NCBI GenBank assembly: GCA_031273725.1
Contig: JAISRG010000019.1
Coordinates: forward strand, 1-8,899
Direction: 5' to 3'
From: Puniceicoccales bacterium
Lineage (GTDB): Bacteria; Verrucomicrobiota; Verrucomicrobiia; Opitutales; JAIRKQ01
Length of the DNA: 8,899 nt
A model generated the notes under the pieces. That model saw nothing but the letters and a program-made list of their open reading frames with translations, made no database searches and was not told where the DNA came from. The translations under genes and the position numbers were made by a program. Shown piece after piece: positions 1 through 6,334 of the stretch (position 1 is its first letter; every line of letters begins with the position of its first letter).

Positions 1-131
1 AAATAACGGAAACATTGGCAAAATTACCAGATTTGATAGCAAAACACAAATCCTCCGATGGAAAAACCATGACCATTGTTTTTGATGATGGTAGATCTGG
101 GCAAACAATCGACAAAATCGTAGTCGATTAA
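1..131 (+). CDS. C-terminal fragment of an unidentified protein
   Basis: An open frame enters from the left edge (first full codon at base 3) and ends at the TAA at 129-131, giving 42 C-terminal residues. The fragment begins ITETLAKLPDLIAK and ends DDGRSGQTIDKIVVD. It is soluble-looking and mixed in charge, with no membrane segment and no motif I recognise, so I assign no function. The other two + frames are closed by stops (TAA at 4-6, and TGA in the second frame). This and the protein-like composition make it the likely gene. No GC-rich hairpin with a T-run follows; there is only an AT-rich palindrome around TAAGCTTA at about 133-140. Confidence 0.55.
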   Translation, partial: ITETLAKLPDLIAKHKSSDGKTMTIVFDDGRSGQTIDKIVVD

Positions 132-480
132 AATAAGCTTATATTTTAGGGAAAACTTTAGAGGGAGAAGAAACAAAGGATCACATAAAAAGGAAAAAAT
201 GCTTTGCCGATTTCTTCCATCGTCTTTCCTACACCCTAAACCCCAACTATGGGACTATGTTGGTTTCGTTGAACAAATCATTCCACTCCCGACAAGATGT
301 TAAAAACAGATGTTGAAAAATACTCCACATTAGGGCTAAGGATAAATGTTGAAGCTTCGATTATATTGAACTTGACAGGTAAACTGCTCCGCCTATAGGT
401 TTTCTCTTCAGAGGAAGGATTACATATCAATTCATGGATTCTTGTCATTAAATACCCCAAAAAAACTGCAATGGAATATT
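132..480. other. Gene-poor leader region before the symporter gene
   Basis: About 350 bases with no confidently assignable gene. It holds two tiny + strand ORFs. The first is 199-303 (34 codons, ATG preceded by AGGA at 191-194; it contains HPKPQLWDYVGFVEQ). The second is 297-398 (33 codons, no Shine-Dalgarno; it contains DVEKYSTLGLRINVEASI). They overlap in different frames and could be remnants of a frameshifted gene or chance. There is a short imperfect direct repeat (AGATGTTAAAAAC / AGATGTTGAAAAA, about 295-320). A sigma70-like promoter lies at 372-399. A Shine-Dalgarno-like AGGAAGG (412-418) lies 15 nt before a five-codon ORF (ATG 434 to TAA 451). Confidence 0.4.
372..399 (+). promoter_or_regulatory. 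Predicted sigma70-type promoter for the symporter gene
   Basis: A perfect -35 TTGACA (372-377) is followed by a 16-nt spacer and the -10 candidate TATAGG (394-399), which matches four of six TATAAT positions. Transcription would begin near 405-407, giving a leader of about 75 nt to the ATG at 481. It faces the downstream symporter gene. This is consensus matching by eye only. Confidence 0.5.
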
Positions 481-1845
481 ATGAGAGTCGAAACAGGTCA
501 AATAGAGTCGTTTTTGAACACCATTTCCGGTTTGGTTTGGGGATGGCCATTGATTATATTTATAACTGGGACGGGTATTTACTTTTCCATTAAACTGGGA
601 TTACCAAGCTTTTCAAAATTGAAATTATCTTTGAAGTATGCAGTGGCAGAAAATACCCATAGCCGAGCAAATGCAGGAAACATTTCCGTATTCGCATCAT
701 TGTGTACATCCCTATCGGCCACGCTCGGAACAGGGAATATCGTGGGCATATCAGTTGCCGTAGCTGTAGGTGGTCCCGGATCACTTTTCTGGTTGTGGAT
801 TTCTTCACTTTTCAGCCTGGCTATCAAATATGCGGAGGGTGTTTTGGCGATAAAATATAGGAAAGTCGAAAAAAATGGCAGTGTCGCCGGTGGCCCCATG
901 TATTATATCCGGTTGGGACTGAATAATGCTGTACTGGCCAAAATATTTGCATTTTTTGGTATGATGGTTGCTCTAATCGGAATAGGAACCATAGCCCAAA
1001 GCAATTCCATCGCGGTTACCCTATCGTCTTTCGGGACACCAATCATCGTTACAACAGTCGTATTAATCATTGTTGTCGGAATGATAACCATGGGAGGGTT
1101 ACGAAGAATATCCATTGTTGCAGAAAAAATTGTACCCGTCATGACCATATTCTACATTGGGGCTGCGATTTTGGTATTAGCGCTAAACATTACCCGCCTT
1201 CCTCATATACTGTATTCTATTGTTTGCTGTGCATTTTCCCCAAGATCGATTTTGGGTGGTGGAACAGGAATCACCGCTACGATTGCTGCCAGTGTTGGGG
1301 CGAGTCGTGGTATTTTTTCCCATGAAGCAGGCTTGGGAAGTGCCGCAATTGCTGCTGCCGCTGCCAAAATCAATTCTCCCGCAAAGCAAGGATTAGTATC
1401 AATGGCAGGAGCTCTACTTAGTGTAATTGTTTGCACGATGACCGGCTTAGTTGTATTAATCGCCACGGATACACCTTCACCATTGGAAGGAGCAATGTTA
1501 ACATCCTGGGCATTTGGCCATGGATTAGGAATGCCCGAACTTGGGAAATTCATAGTTGGATTTAGCATCATATTATTTGCATTTACCACCATCATCGGAT
1601 GGAATTACTATGGTGAACAATGCACACAATTTGTCTTTGGTAACAAGGCCATAATACCCTACAAAATATTGTTTATTTTTTTCATTGCCCTTGGACCATT
1701 TTTCAGGATTCATTCCATTTTGTCGTTGGCCGATATTGTAACAGGATTCATGGCCATTTCAAACATTATTGGCTTAATTGGTTTGAGAAATATAGTCTCA
1801 CAGGAAACAAATACGTATTTTTCGAATTTGATAAACCACGATTGA
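481..1845 (+). CDS. Sodium:alanine/glycine symporter, AGCS (AlsT/DagA) family
   Basis: Inner-membrane secondary transporter expected to import small neutral amino acids (alanine, glycine) with Na+. The 454-residue product is about normal for the family and hydrophobic throughout, with roughly ten membrane segments. Family motifs run in order: GLVWGWP (17-23), GTGNIVG (83-89) continuing to GGPGSLFWLW (97-106), KYAEGVLAIKYR (116-127), GGPMYYI (137-143), GIFSHEAGLGSA (277-288) and TIIGWNYYGE (370-379). The family usually has NEAGLGSAP and a later His before the Ala run; here it is HEAGLGSAAIAAAAA, so position 281 is His instead of Asn. I chose ATG 481 because it gives the normal short N-terminus. 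An in-frame TTG at 442 would add 13 residues, and neither start has a good Shine-Dalgarno. It probably forms a single-gene unit, convergent with mcsB 158 bp away. Substrate is inferred from family only. Confidence 0.93.
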   Translation: MRVETGQIESFLNTISGLVWGWPLIIFITGTGIYFSIKLGLPSFSKLKLSLKYAVAENTHSRANAGNISVFASLCTSLSATLGTGNIVGISVAVAVGGPGSLFWLWISSLFSLAIKYAEGVLAIKYRKVEKNGSVAGGPMYYIRLGLNNAVLAKIFAFFGMMVALIGIGTIAQSNSIAVTLSSFGTPIIVTTVVLIIVVGMITMGGLRRISIVAEKIVPVMTIFYIGAAILVLALNITRLPHILYSIVCCAFSPRSILGGGTGITATIAASVGASRGIFSHEAGLGSAAIAAAAAKINSPAKQGLVSMAGALLSVIVCTMTGLVVLIATDTPSPLEGAMLTSWAFGHGLGMPELGKFIVGFSIILFAFTTIIGWNYYGEQCTQFVFGNKAIIPYKILFIFFIALGPFFRIHSILSLADIVTGFMAISNIIGLIGLRNIVSQETNTYFSNLINHD

Positions 1846-2003
1846 TAGGGTTCTATGAATGTAAAGATCACCTTTTAACAAAGAAATTTACCAGTCTTAG
1901 GGCTAATTTCATCGGGAGTCTTTCCTAAAATTTTTTCGTCCCTTTGCTCTCTTATTTTGAGATTCGTGTAGAAAAACCTGCGTGGCGGAAATGTAACTCA
2001 ATT

Positions 2004-3068
2004 TCAGTCGAATTTCAAATTTGGGACAGCTGCAAAAAATTCCCTTAGAATTTCGGCGCGTTTGACATCGCATTCGTTGGCATTTAATGTCCTATTTTCG
2101 AGTACTTGCATGTGCGAATTTTGAATTTTCATCATCACCTGGTTCAAATCTCCCCGCAAAATATTTGGCAAATACCCCAGGTCGGTGGCTAACATCATCA
2201 GCGATATGCAATTCATTGCGTCGATCGAAGTCAAACAATAGCAACCCCGTAAAATCCCTAGCGCCCTACCAATGTTATCATACAACCAAATAATTCTTTC
2301 TTTTTTTACAATCTCGCGAGCATTCAATTCGTAATCAATGATGGATTTTATTATCTGTGTCAGGCGTGAAAGAATATCAATTTCTGAGAGACCAAGCGTC
2401 TGTTGATTGGATATTTGGAAAAAACTTCCCTGAGCCTCGGAACCCTCCCCGAACAAACCACGAACAACGAAACCAAGTTTCTGTACCGCCATGATCAGAT
2501 TGCCTATCTGCTTGGTGATGACGAGGGCTGGTAAATGTAACATCACCGAAGCCCGCATGCCCGTCCCCACATTCGTAGGGCAAGCAGTTAGAAATCCATA
2601 GCGTCTATCAAAGGCTATGTTCAGATTTTCCGACACATGGTCGTCGATGGCATTGATTTTATCGAACATCGCCTTGAAATTTAAATCCGAACGAAAAACT
2701 TGCATGCGCAGATGGTCTTCCTCATTTATCATGATTGAAGTCAAATGGTCATCCGTAAAAAACAATTTGGATTCATTGGTCTCCATAATGAATTCTTGGC
2801 TACACAGGTGCCGTTCCACCAGGGACAATTTTTCGTAGTCCAAGAGGTCACACATGTTAAACACCGTATTATTCGCAAGAATTGGATAGCTTGACAAAAC
2901 CTTTTCACACTTTTCTGAAACGGCATGCAAATCACCCCTACAGGCATATTTCACAAATTTAAAATCAGCAAGATTACGAGCTAACCTTATCCTGGAACTA
3001 ACAACAACCGGGATCGTTTCCTTCGCCAACTTCGAATCTTGAAAAAGCTTTTTCCCAAAATCATTCAT
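2004..3068 (-). CDS. mcsB: Protein arginine kinase McsB
   Basis: Cytoplasmic kinase of the phosphagen (ATP:guanido) kinase fold. It phosphorylates arginines of client proteins and in Firmicutes tags them for ClpCP degradation. The 354 residues match the family length. Visible motifs are the nucleotide-binding SSRIRLARN (24-32), the acidic NEEDHLRMQ (115-123; E116/E117), GFLTACPTNVGTGMRASVMLHLPAL (158-182) with the active-site Cys at 163, and RGLFGEGSEAQGSFFQISNQQTLG (203-226; E208/E211). All expected catalytic elements are present. The C-terminal phosphoarginine-sensing motif RDxxRA reads CDVKRA (333-338), so its first Arg is a Cys. It is the last gene of trxB-mcsA-mcsB. Its ATG overlaps the mcsA stop (ATGA, 3065-3068), which suggests translational coupling. 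No clpC or ctsR lies beside it in the window. Confidence 0.96.
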   Translation of the reverse strand: MNDFGKKLFQDSKLAKETIPVVVSSRIRLARNLADFKFVKYACRGDLHAVSEKCEKVLSSYPILANNTVFNMCDLLDYEKLSLVERHLCSQEFIMETNESKLFFTDDHLTSIMINEEDHLRMQVFRSDLNFKAMFDKINAIDDHVSENLNIAFDRRYGFLTACPTNVGTGMRASVMLHLPALVITKQIGNLIMAVQKLGFVVRGLFGEGSEAQGSFFQISNQQTLGLSEIDILSRLTQIIKSIIDYELNAREIVKKERIIWLYDNIGRALGILRGCYCLTSIDAMNCISLMMLATDLGYLPNILRGDLNQVMMKIQNSHMQVLENRTLNANECDVKRAEILREFFAAVPNLKFD

Positions 3069-3622
3069 GATAATCCCTTCAAAGTTTTTATTTCATCGCG
3101 CAGTTTGGCTGCCTCTTCGTATTGTTCAGCTTTTATTGCGGCATTTAACATTTCCTGTAGCTCTTCCAACCTTTCTTCCATGGAAAGCTTCTTGGCATGT
3201 CTTTTAGGGAAAACATTTGGCAAACCATCGGCGACATTTACTGCCGATTCCGCCGAACGTCCCCGTGAATATTTCCCCTTGTGAATCATACCCTTTTGGG
3301 AAGATTCAATGATTCCATCTATCAACAATTTCAAATCTTTATAGCAGTTTGGACACCCCAACCGGCCGGTTTCCTTGAATGACATCGGCGTACAGCCACA
3401 TTTGGAACATATCAGCCCATTGGCGGGTAAATTTTGTTTCATTCCGGAAAACAATGCTTCCCCTAGGCTTGACAACATTGCAAATGGCAATCCTTCCTTA
3501 TCAAAAAGACCGTGCTTCGCCGCACATTCGTTACACATGCGAATAACGGTCGTTTTATTATTAATAACCTGCGTCATGTGGACGGTTGCGGGCTTTCCAC
3601 AAAATTGACATTTTTCCATCAT
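3065..3622 (-). CDS. mcsA: McsA, zinc-finger and UVR-domain activator of McsB
   Basis: Adaptor and activator of the McsB arginine kinase. The 185-residue protein carries Cys pairs typical of McsA zinc fingers: CQFC (5-8) with CNEC (30-33), and CSKC (72-75) with CPNC (90-93), plus an extra Cys at 77. The C-terminus is a UVR-type helical hairpin (about 149-183), with MEERLEELQEMLNAAIKAEQ followed by YEEAAKLRDEI. This is the standard McsA architecture and size. Start: two consecutive ATGs (3622, 3619). A good GGAGAGA sits 2 nt before the first and 5 nt before the second, so either may be used. It lies 10 nt after the trxB stop and overlaps mcsB by 4 nt, so the three genes almost certainly share one mRNA. 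In Firmicutes the zinc-finger thiols respond to metals and oxidants; placement next to thioredoxin reductase fits that. Confidence 0.95.
   Translation of the reverse strand: MMEKCQFCGKPATVHMTQVINNKTTVIRMCNECAAKHGLFDKEGLPFAMLSSLGEALFSGMKQNLPANGLICSKCGCTPMSFKETGRLGCPNCYKDLKLLIDGIIESSQKGMIHKGKYSRGRSAESAVNVADGLPNVFPKRHAKKLSMEERLEELQEMLNAAIKAEQYEEAAKLRDEIKTLKGLS
3075..3080 (-). promoter_or_regulatory. Shine-Dalgarno of mcsB inside mcsA
   Basis: Read on the - strand, GAAGGG lies 6 nt upstream of the mcsB ATG, within the last codons of mcsA. It supports the ATG at 3068 as the start and gives mcsB its own ribosome site as well as coupling through the ATGA overlap. Confidence 0.5.
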
Positions 3623-3624
3623 TG

Positions 3625-3631
3625 TCTCTCC
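3625..3631 (-). promoter_or_regulatory. Shine-Dalgarno of mcsA in the trxB-mcsA gap
   Basis: GGAGAGA on the - strand fills most of the 10-nt gap between the trxB TGA (3633-3635) and the mcsA ATG. It is the clearest ribosome site in this operon and fixes the mcsA start to one of the two adjacent ATGs. Confidence 0.65.
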
Positions 3632-3632
3632 A

Positions 3633-4565
3633 TCAAATCTTTTTACAAATATATTTTTCTGCTAAAATAGCGGCCATCGCCCCGGTACCAGCGGAAGTAA
3701 TTGCCTGCCTATATACTTTATCGGCACAATCTCCGGCGACAAATACCCCATCGACATTTGTTTCGACGAATGAATTTTCCTTCCGGCAAAAATAGCCACT
3801 GTCATCCAAGCGCAAATATTTGGCAAATTGCTGGGTATTGGGAATATGCCCAACGGCCATAAACACACCGGAACAAGCTATCTCCGTCTTCGATTTGTCT
3901 TGGACATTTTCTACCCTAATGCCGCTTACCTTGTCATGGCCCATAATTTCATCGACGACACTATTCCACACGGGAATAATTTTTTTATTACCAAGAACGC
4001 GTTCCCCCATCAGCTTGGATGCCCTCAATGCATCACGGCGGTGGATTAGATATACTTTTGTACAAAAATTTGTCAAAAATAGAGCTTCTTCGCAGGCCGT
4101 ATCACCGCCGCCCACAACGGCAACATCTTTTCCTTTGTAAAAAGCACCGTCGCATGTTGCACAAACACTCACTCCCTTGCCGCCAAAAAATTCCTTTTCC
4201 CCTTTTACTCCCAAAAATTTGGGAGATGCTCCAGTGGCGACTATTACGGCCTCAGACAGATAGGTATTTCGTTCACAAATAATTTTTTTAATGTCTCCTT
4301 CGAAGTCCACATCTTTGACTGTATCATCCACGAACCGTGCTCCAAAGCGTTCCGCCTGCAGTTTCATGTTTGCCGTCAATTCAAAACCGTTTACACCATT
4401 TGGGAATCCAGGAAAATTTTCAACTTCATTTGTCATTGTCAGCTGGCCACCGGGTTGCAAACCTCCAATGACCAATGGAGATAGTGCTGCTCGCGATGCG
4501 TATATGGCTGCCGTCAGACCAGCACATCCACTGCCTATTATAACAACTTTTTCGATGTCACTCAT
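3633..4565 (-). CDS. trxB: Thioredoxin reductase (NADPH, FAD)
   Basis: Cytoplasmic flavoenzyme that passes electrons from NADPH through FAD and a Cys pair to thioredoxin. At 310 residues it is the usual low-molecular-weight bacterial type. Motifs in order are the FAD-binding GSGCAGLTAA (11-20), GGLQPGGQLT (34-43), redox-active CATC (135-138) in CATCDGAFYKGKD, NADPH-binding VGGGDTACEEA (151-161), HRRDALRA (175-182, with the basic residues that select NADPH), and the second FAD motif GVFVAGDCADKVYRQ (273-287). It is intact, with no missing key residue. It is the first gene of the - strand operon with mcsA and mcsB. The ATG at 4565 has no strong Shine-Dalgarno (only AAGG about 14 nt upstream), and I could not identify a convincing promoter in the T-rich region beyond it. 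Confidence 0.97.
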   Translation of the reverse strand: MSDIEKVVIIGSGCAGLTAAIYASRAALSPLVIGGLQPGGQLTMTNEVENFPGFPNGVNGFELTANMKLQAERFGARFVDDTVKDVDFEGDIKKIICERNTYLSEAVIVATGASPKFLGVKGEKEFFGGKGVSVCATCDGAFYKGKDVAVVGGGDTACEEALFLTNFCTKVYLIHRRDALRASKLMGERVLGNKKIIPVWNSVVDEIMGHDKVSGIRVENVQDKSKTEIACSGVFMAVGHIPNTQQFAKYLRLDDSGYFCRKENSFVETNVDGVFVAGDCADKVYRQAITSAGTGAMAAILAEKYICKKI

Positions 4566-4780
4566 TTTGGGGAAAGACCTTACGATAAAAACTTCTTTTT
4601 AAAAGTAAAAGCAAAAAGCCATATCATTCTTCTTTTTTGAAACAAGCAAAAGAACATGCTCAAAATTCTCAAATCTTGGGTTACAACAAGACTTGATTTG
4701 ATTTTTCTGAATTTCTTTTTTGCAATTTACGTTGTTCTTTCTCACTCAAGTTTTCCTTCTTTTTGTTTTTTACAAGTAGT

Positions 4781-4828
4781 AAAATATTTTTTAAAAAAAA
4801 TTTGACAAATTGTTACATTTATTACAAT
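4781..4828 (+). promoter_or_regulatory. Predicted strong promoter with UP-like A/T tract for the secretion operon
   Basis: An uninterrupted A/T stretch (AAAATATTTTTT then eight A, 4781-4800) lies directly upstream of a perfect -35 TTGACA (4802-4807). A -10 candidate TACAAT (4823-4828, five of six) follows after a 15-nt spacer, which is shorter than the optimal 17. Transcription would start near 4834-4836, only about 5 nt before the ATG at 4840. The alternative 17-nt spacing gives the poor hexamer CAATAG. Confidence 0.5.
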
Positions 4829-4839
4829 AGGCCCCAAGC

Positions 4840-5793
4840 ATGGGATACGCATTGAATGATTTTATCAAGATATTGGAGTTTGATAACAAAACAGCCTGTA
4901 AGCCGGCAGTAGCATTTATTTCCGATGAATATTTTTTCTTCGATGAAGTTAAATTGCCCAATGAGTCATTGCAAAACAAGGAGATCAATAGCGTGGCTCA
5001 AATAGCCATAGAAGATGCCTTTCCAGTAAATAAACAAAAAACTTTTTCTGGCTTTTTCATAAATCAGGGTAAAAAAAGCATAACAATTTTTATTGCTTCT
5101 AAAAATCGAATATTATCGGAAATGTCCGATTTAAAAACTTGTACCTACTGGCTTCCGGAAAGATTTTACCGCGAAAATATAAACAATGGCACGATAATTA
5201 AGCCCGATGAAAAATATGCTGCCGTTGACATTGATCAGGATGGAAGTTTAGAAATACAAGGTAAGAAATTCAATCTGTTCTCCGAAAATTTTTGGAATGC
5301 CGAAATGCACGAGGAACAAGAAAAAAGCATTGCTAAAAAAGTTGAAAAAATAAATGTCTGGTGTAAAAAAATAATTTCTCCACTGATTTCAGCAACATCC
5401 GTTTTATTCATGCTGGTGATTGTTTTATTTGCGACATATGTTGCAATTGGATTTCGACATTCGACACTTGAGAAAAGGCAATCAAAAATCAGTCAAATAA
5501 TTGAACGGAGAAAATTACGTGATGAGATTTGTGTTTTTACTGGAGGAAAGGATTTGTGCTTCAAACGATTGGATGCACTAAATAAAGTTCGACCTTTCCA
5601 GTTATTTTTTAGTCAGTTTACAATGAGTAGTCCTAGGGTCATGCAATTCGTCGGAACGTGTGATTCGATTGCTACGCTGAACACGTTCGTAGAAAATATA
5701 AAAAGAGAATCATCTACACATGTTGTGTCGACATCAAATGTTTCTTCGTCGTCAAAGGGAACAACTTTTAATCTTAAAGTAGAATATTTATAA
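4840..5793 (+). CDS. GspL-like (PilM/PilN-type) inner-membrane assembly protein
   Basis: Probable platform protein of a type II secretion or type IV pilus-like machine. The 317-residue product has a cytoplasmic part (1-178), one membrane segment (about 179-204, LISATSVLFMLVIVLFATYV), a short charged helix (207-230) and a periplasmic part (231-317). The cytoplasmic part shows the weak signature of the actin-like GspL/PilM fold: QIAIEDAFPVNKQ (54-66) matching the usual 'E..lPf' stretch, KSITIFIASKNRI (79-91), and KYAAVDIDQDGSLEI (125-139). The periplasmic end is compatible with the ferredoxin-like fold of GspL/PilN. It is shorter than a typical GspL of about 400 residues. Identity rests on topology plus context (M-like gene 2 nt downstream, then a secretin). 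The ATG has no Shine-Dalgarno, and an in-frame TAG at 4828-4830 excludes an upstream start. Confidence 0.7.
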   Translation: MGYALNDFIKILEFDNKTACKPAVAFISDEYFFFDEVKLPNESLQNKEINSVAQIAIEDAFPVNKQKTFSGFFINQGKKSITIFIASKNRILSEMSDLKTCTYWLPERFYRENINNGTIIKPDEKYAAVDIDQDGSLEIQGKKFNLFSENFWNAEMHEEQEKSIAKKVEKINVWCKKIISPLISATSVLFMLVIVLFATYVAIGFRHSTLEKRQSKISQIIERRKLRDEICVFTGGKDLCFKRLDALNKVRPFQLFFSQFTMSSPRVMQFVGTCDSIATLNTFVENIKRESSTHVVSTSNVSSSSKGTTFNLKVEYL

Positions 5794-5795
5794 TT

Positions 5796-6326
5796 GTGAA
5801 AACAGATATAACCAGTATTTTGCAGCGATTTCAGTCGTTGCCGATAAAGCAAAAAACCATTTCCGTTGCATTATTGGGGCTAACATCTCTAGTGTTGGTA
5901 TGTTTGGTGATAATTTTGGGAATGTCCTTCCCGAAGAAAATACGTCAAATAGCTTCCACATACACCGAACAAAAAGTTTGGTTTGCACAGTCGGCTGACG
6001 TAGAAAAAGATCTAAGCGATTTTGCCAAATCAGGTACTGGTCATAAAAAGCAAGATTTGCAAAAGATTGCAGCTGTCATTGAAAAAATAACAGCCAAAAT
6101 AGGAGTTAACTATACCATTACGGAGATAGAAAAAGGACACATTGAGAAACTGACGATTCATCGACACAAAGTAACGTTCAATGGTATACCCCTTTCTGGA
6201 TTGATTGAATTTTTTAAGCAAATAGAGGAACTGGATAGTAATGTTGCTATATCAGAAACCCGAATAGATGCACAGGGACAATTGTTGAATGCATATTGTA
6301 TTATTTCAATTTTGGATACGGAATAG
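5796..6326 (+). CDS. GspM/PilO-like inner-membrane assembly protein
   Basis: A small bitopic protein of 176 residues: a 20-residue basic cytoplasmic tail, one membrane segment (22-43), a polar helical stretch (about 46-100) and a C-terminal alpha/beta region. The last part, VTFNGIPLSGLIEFFKQIEE (126-145) followed by NVAISETRID (149-158) and CIISIL (168-173), has the beta-alpha-beta pattern of the ferredoxin-like domain of GspM and PilO. These proteins pair with GspL/PilN to build the inner-membrane platform. The start is GTG, 2 nt after the stop of the L-like gene, with no strong Shine-Dalgarno, so translation is probably coupled to the gene before it. Sequence similarity in this family is always low, so the call depends on topology and position. 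Confidence 0.7.
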   Translation: MKTDITSILQRFQSLPIKQKTISVALLGLTSLVLVCLVIILGMSFPKKIRQIASTYTEQKVWFAQSADVEKDLSDFAKSGTGHKKQDLQKIAAVIEKITAKIGVNYTITEIEKGHIEKLTIHRHKVTFNGIPLSGLIEFFKQIEELDSNVAISETRIDAQGQLLNAYCIISILDTE

Positions 6327-6331
6327 GAAAA
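6325..6331 (+). promoter_or_regulatory. Shine-Dalgarno that sets the secretin start
   Basis: AGGAAAA overlaps the TAG stop of the M-like gene (6324-6326), and the AGGA lies 6 nt before ATG 6335. It decides for ATG 6335 over an in-frame TTG at 6296, which would place 13 residues in front of an otherwise perfect signal peptide. Confidence 0.65.
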
Positions 6332-6334
6332 GAC

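Noticed and set aside
242..270. Hairpin CCAAC...GTTGG followed by TTT as a terminator of the left-edge gene
   Set aside because: A five-base-pair stem with an 11-nt loop and only three T is too weak, and it lies more than 100 nt after the stop.
579..899. 106-codon ORF on the - strand opposite the symporter N-terminal half
   Set aside because: It covers the GTGN and GGPG motifs of the real gene on the other strand and has no ribosome site or recognisable domain.
1203..1595. 130-codon ORF on the - strand opposite the symporter
   Set aside because: It lies wholly antisense to conserved AGCS motifs and has a composition (many Pro, Ala, Asn) typical of a reverse-complement shadow.
1846..2003. 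Terminator between the convergent symporter and mcsB genes
   Set aside because: Only weak inverted repeats were found (GAAATT/AATTTC around 1885-1912, and TTAGG/CCTAA with a loop above 20 nt before a T-run at about 1930). None has a GC-rich stem of useful length, so I do not call one.
3820..4140. 106-codon ORF on the + strand within trxB
   Set aside because: Shadow of trxB, covering its NADPH-binding region; no independent support.
4566..4700. Promoter for trxB on the - strand
   Set aside because: Candidates such as TTGCTT with 17-nt spacing to TGATAT match the -10 consensus at only three positions; the region is T/A-rich and gives many equally poor hits.
6296..6334. TTG 6296 as secretin start
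   Set aside because: It would put 13 residues before a classical signal peptide and overlap the M-like gene by 31 nt, while ATG 6335 has AGGA at 6-nt spacing.
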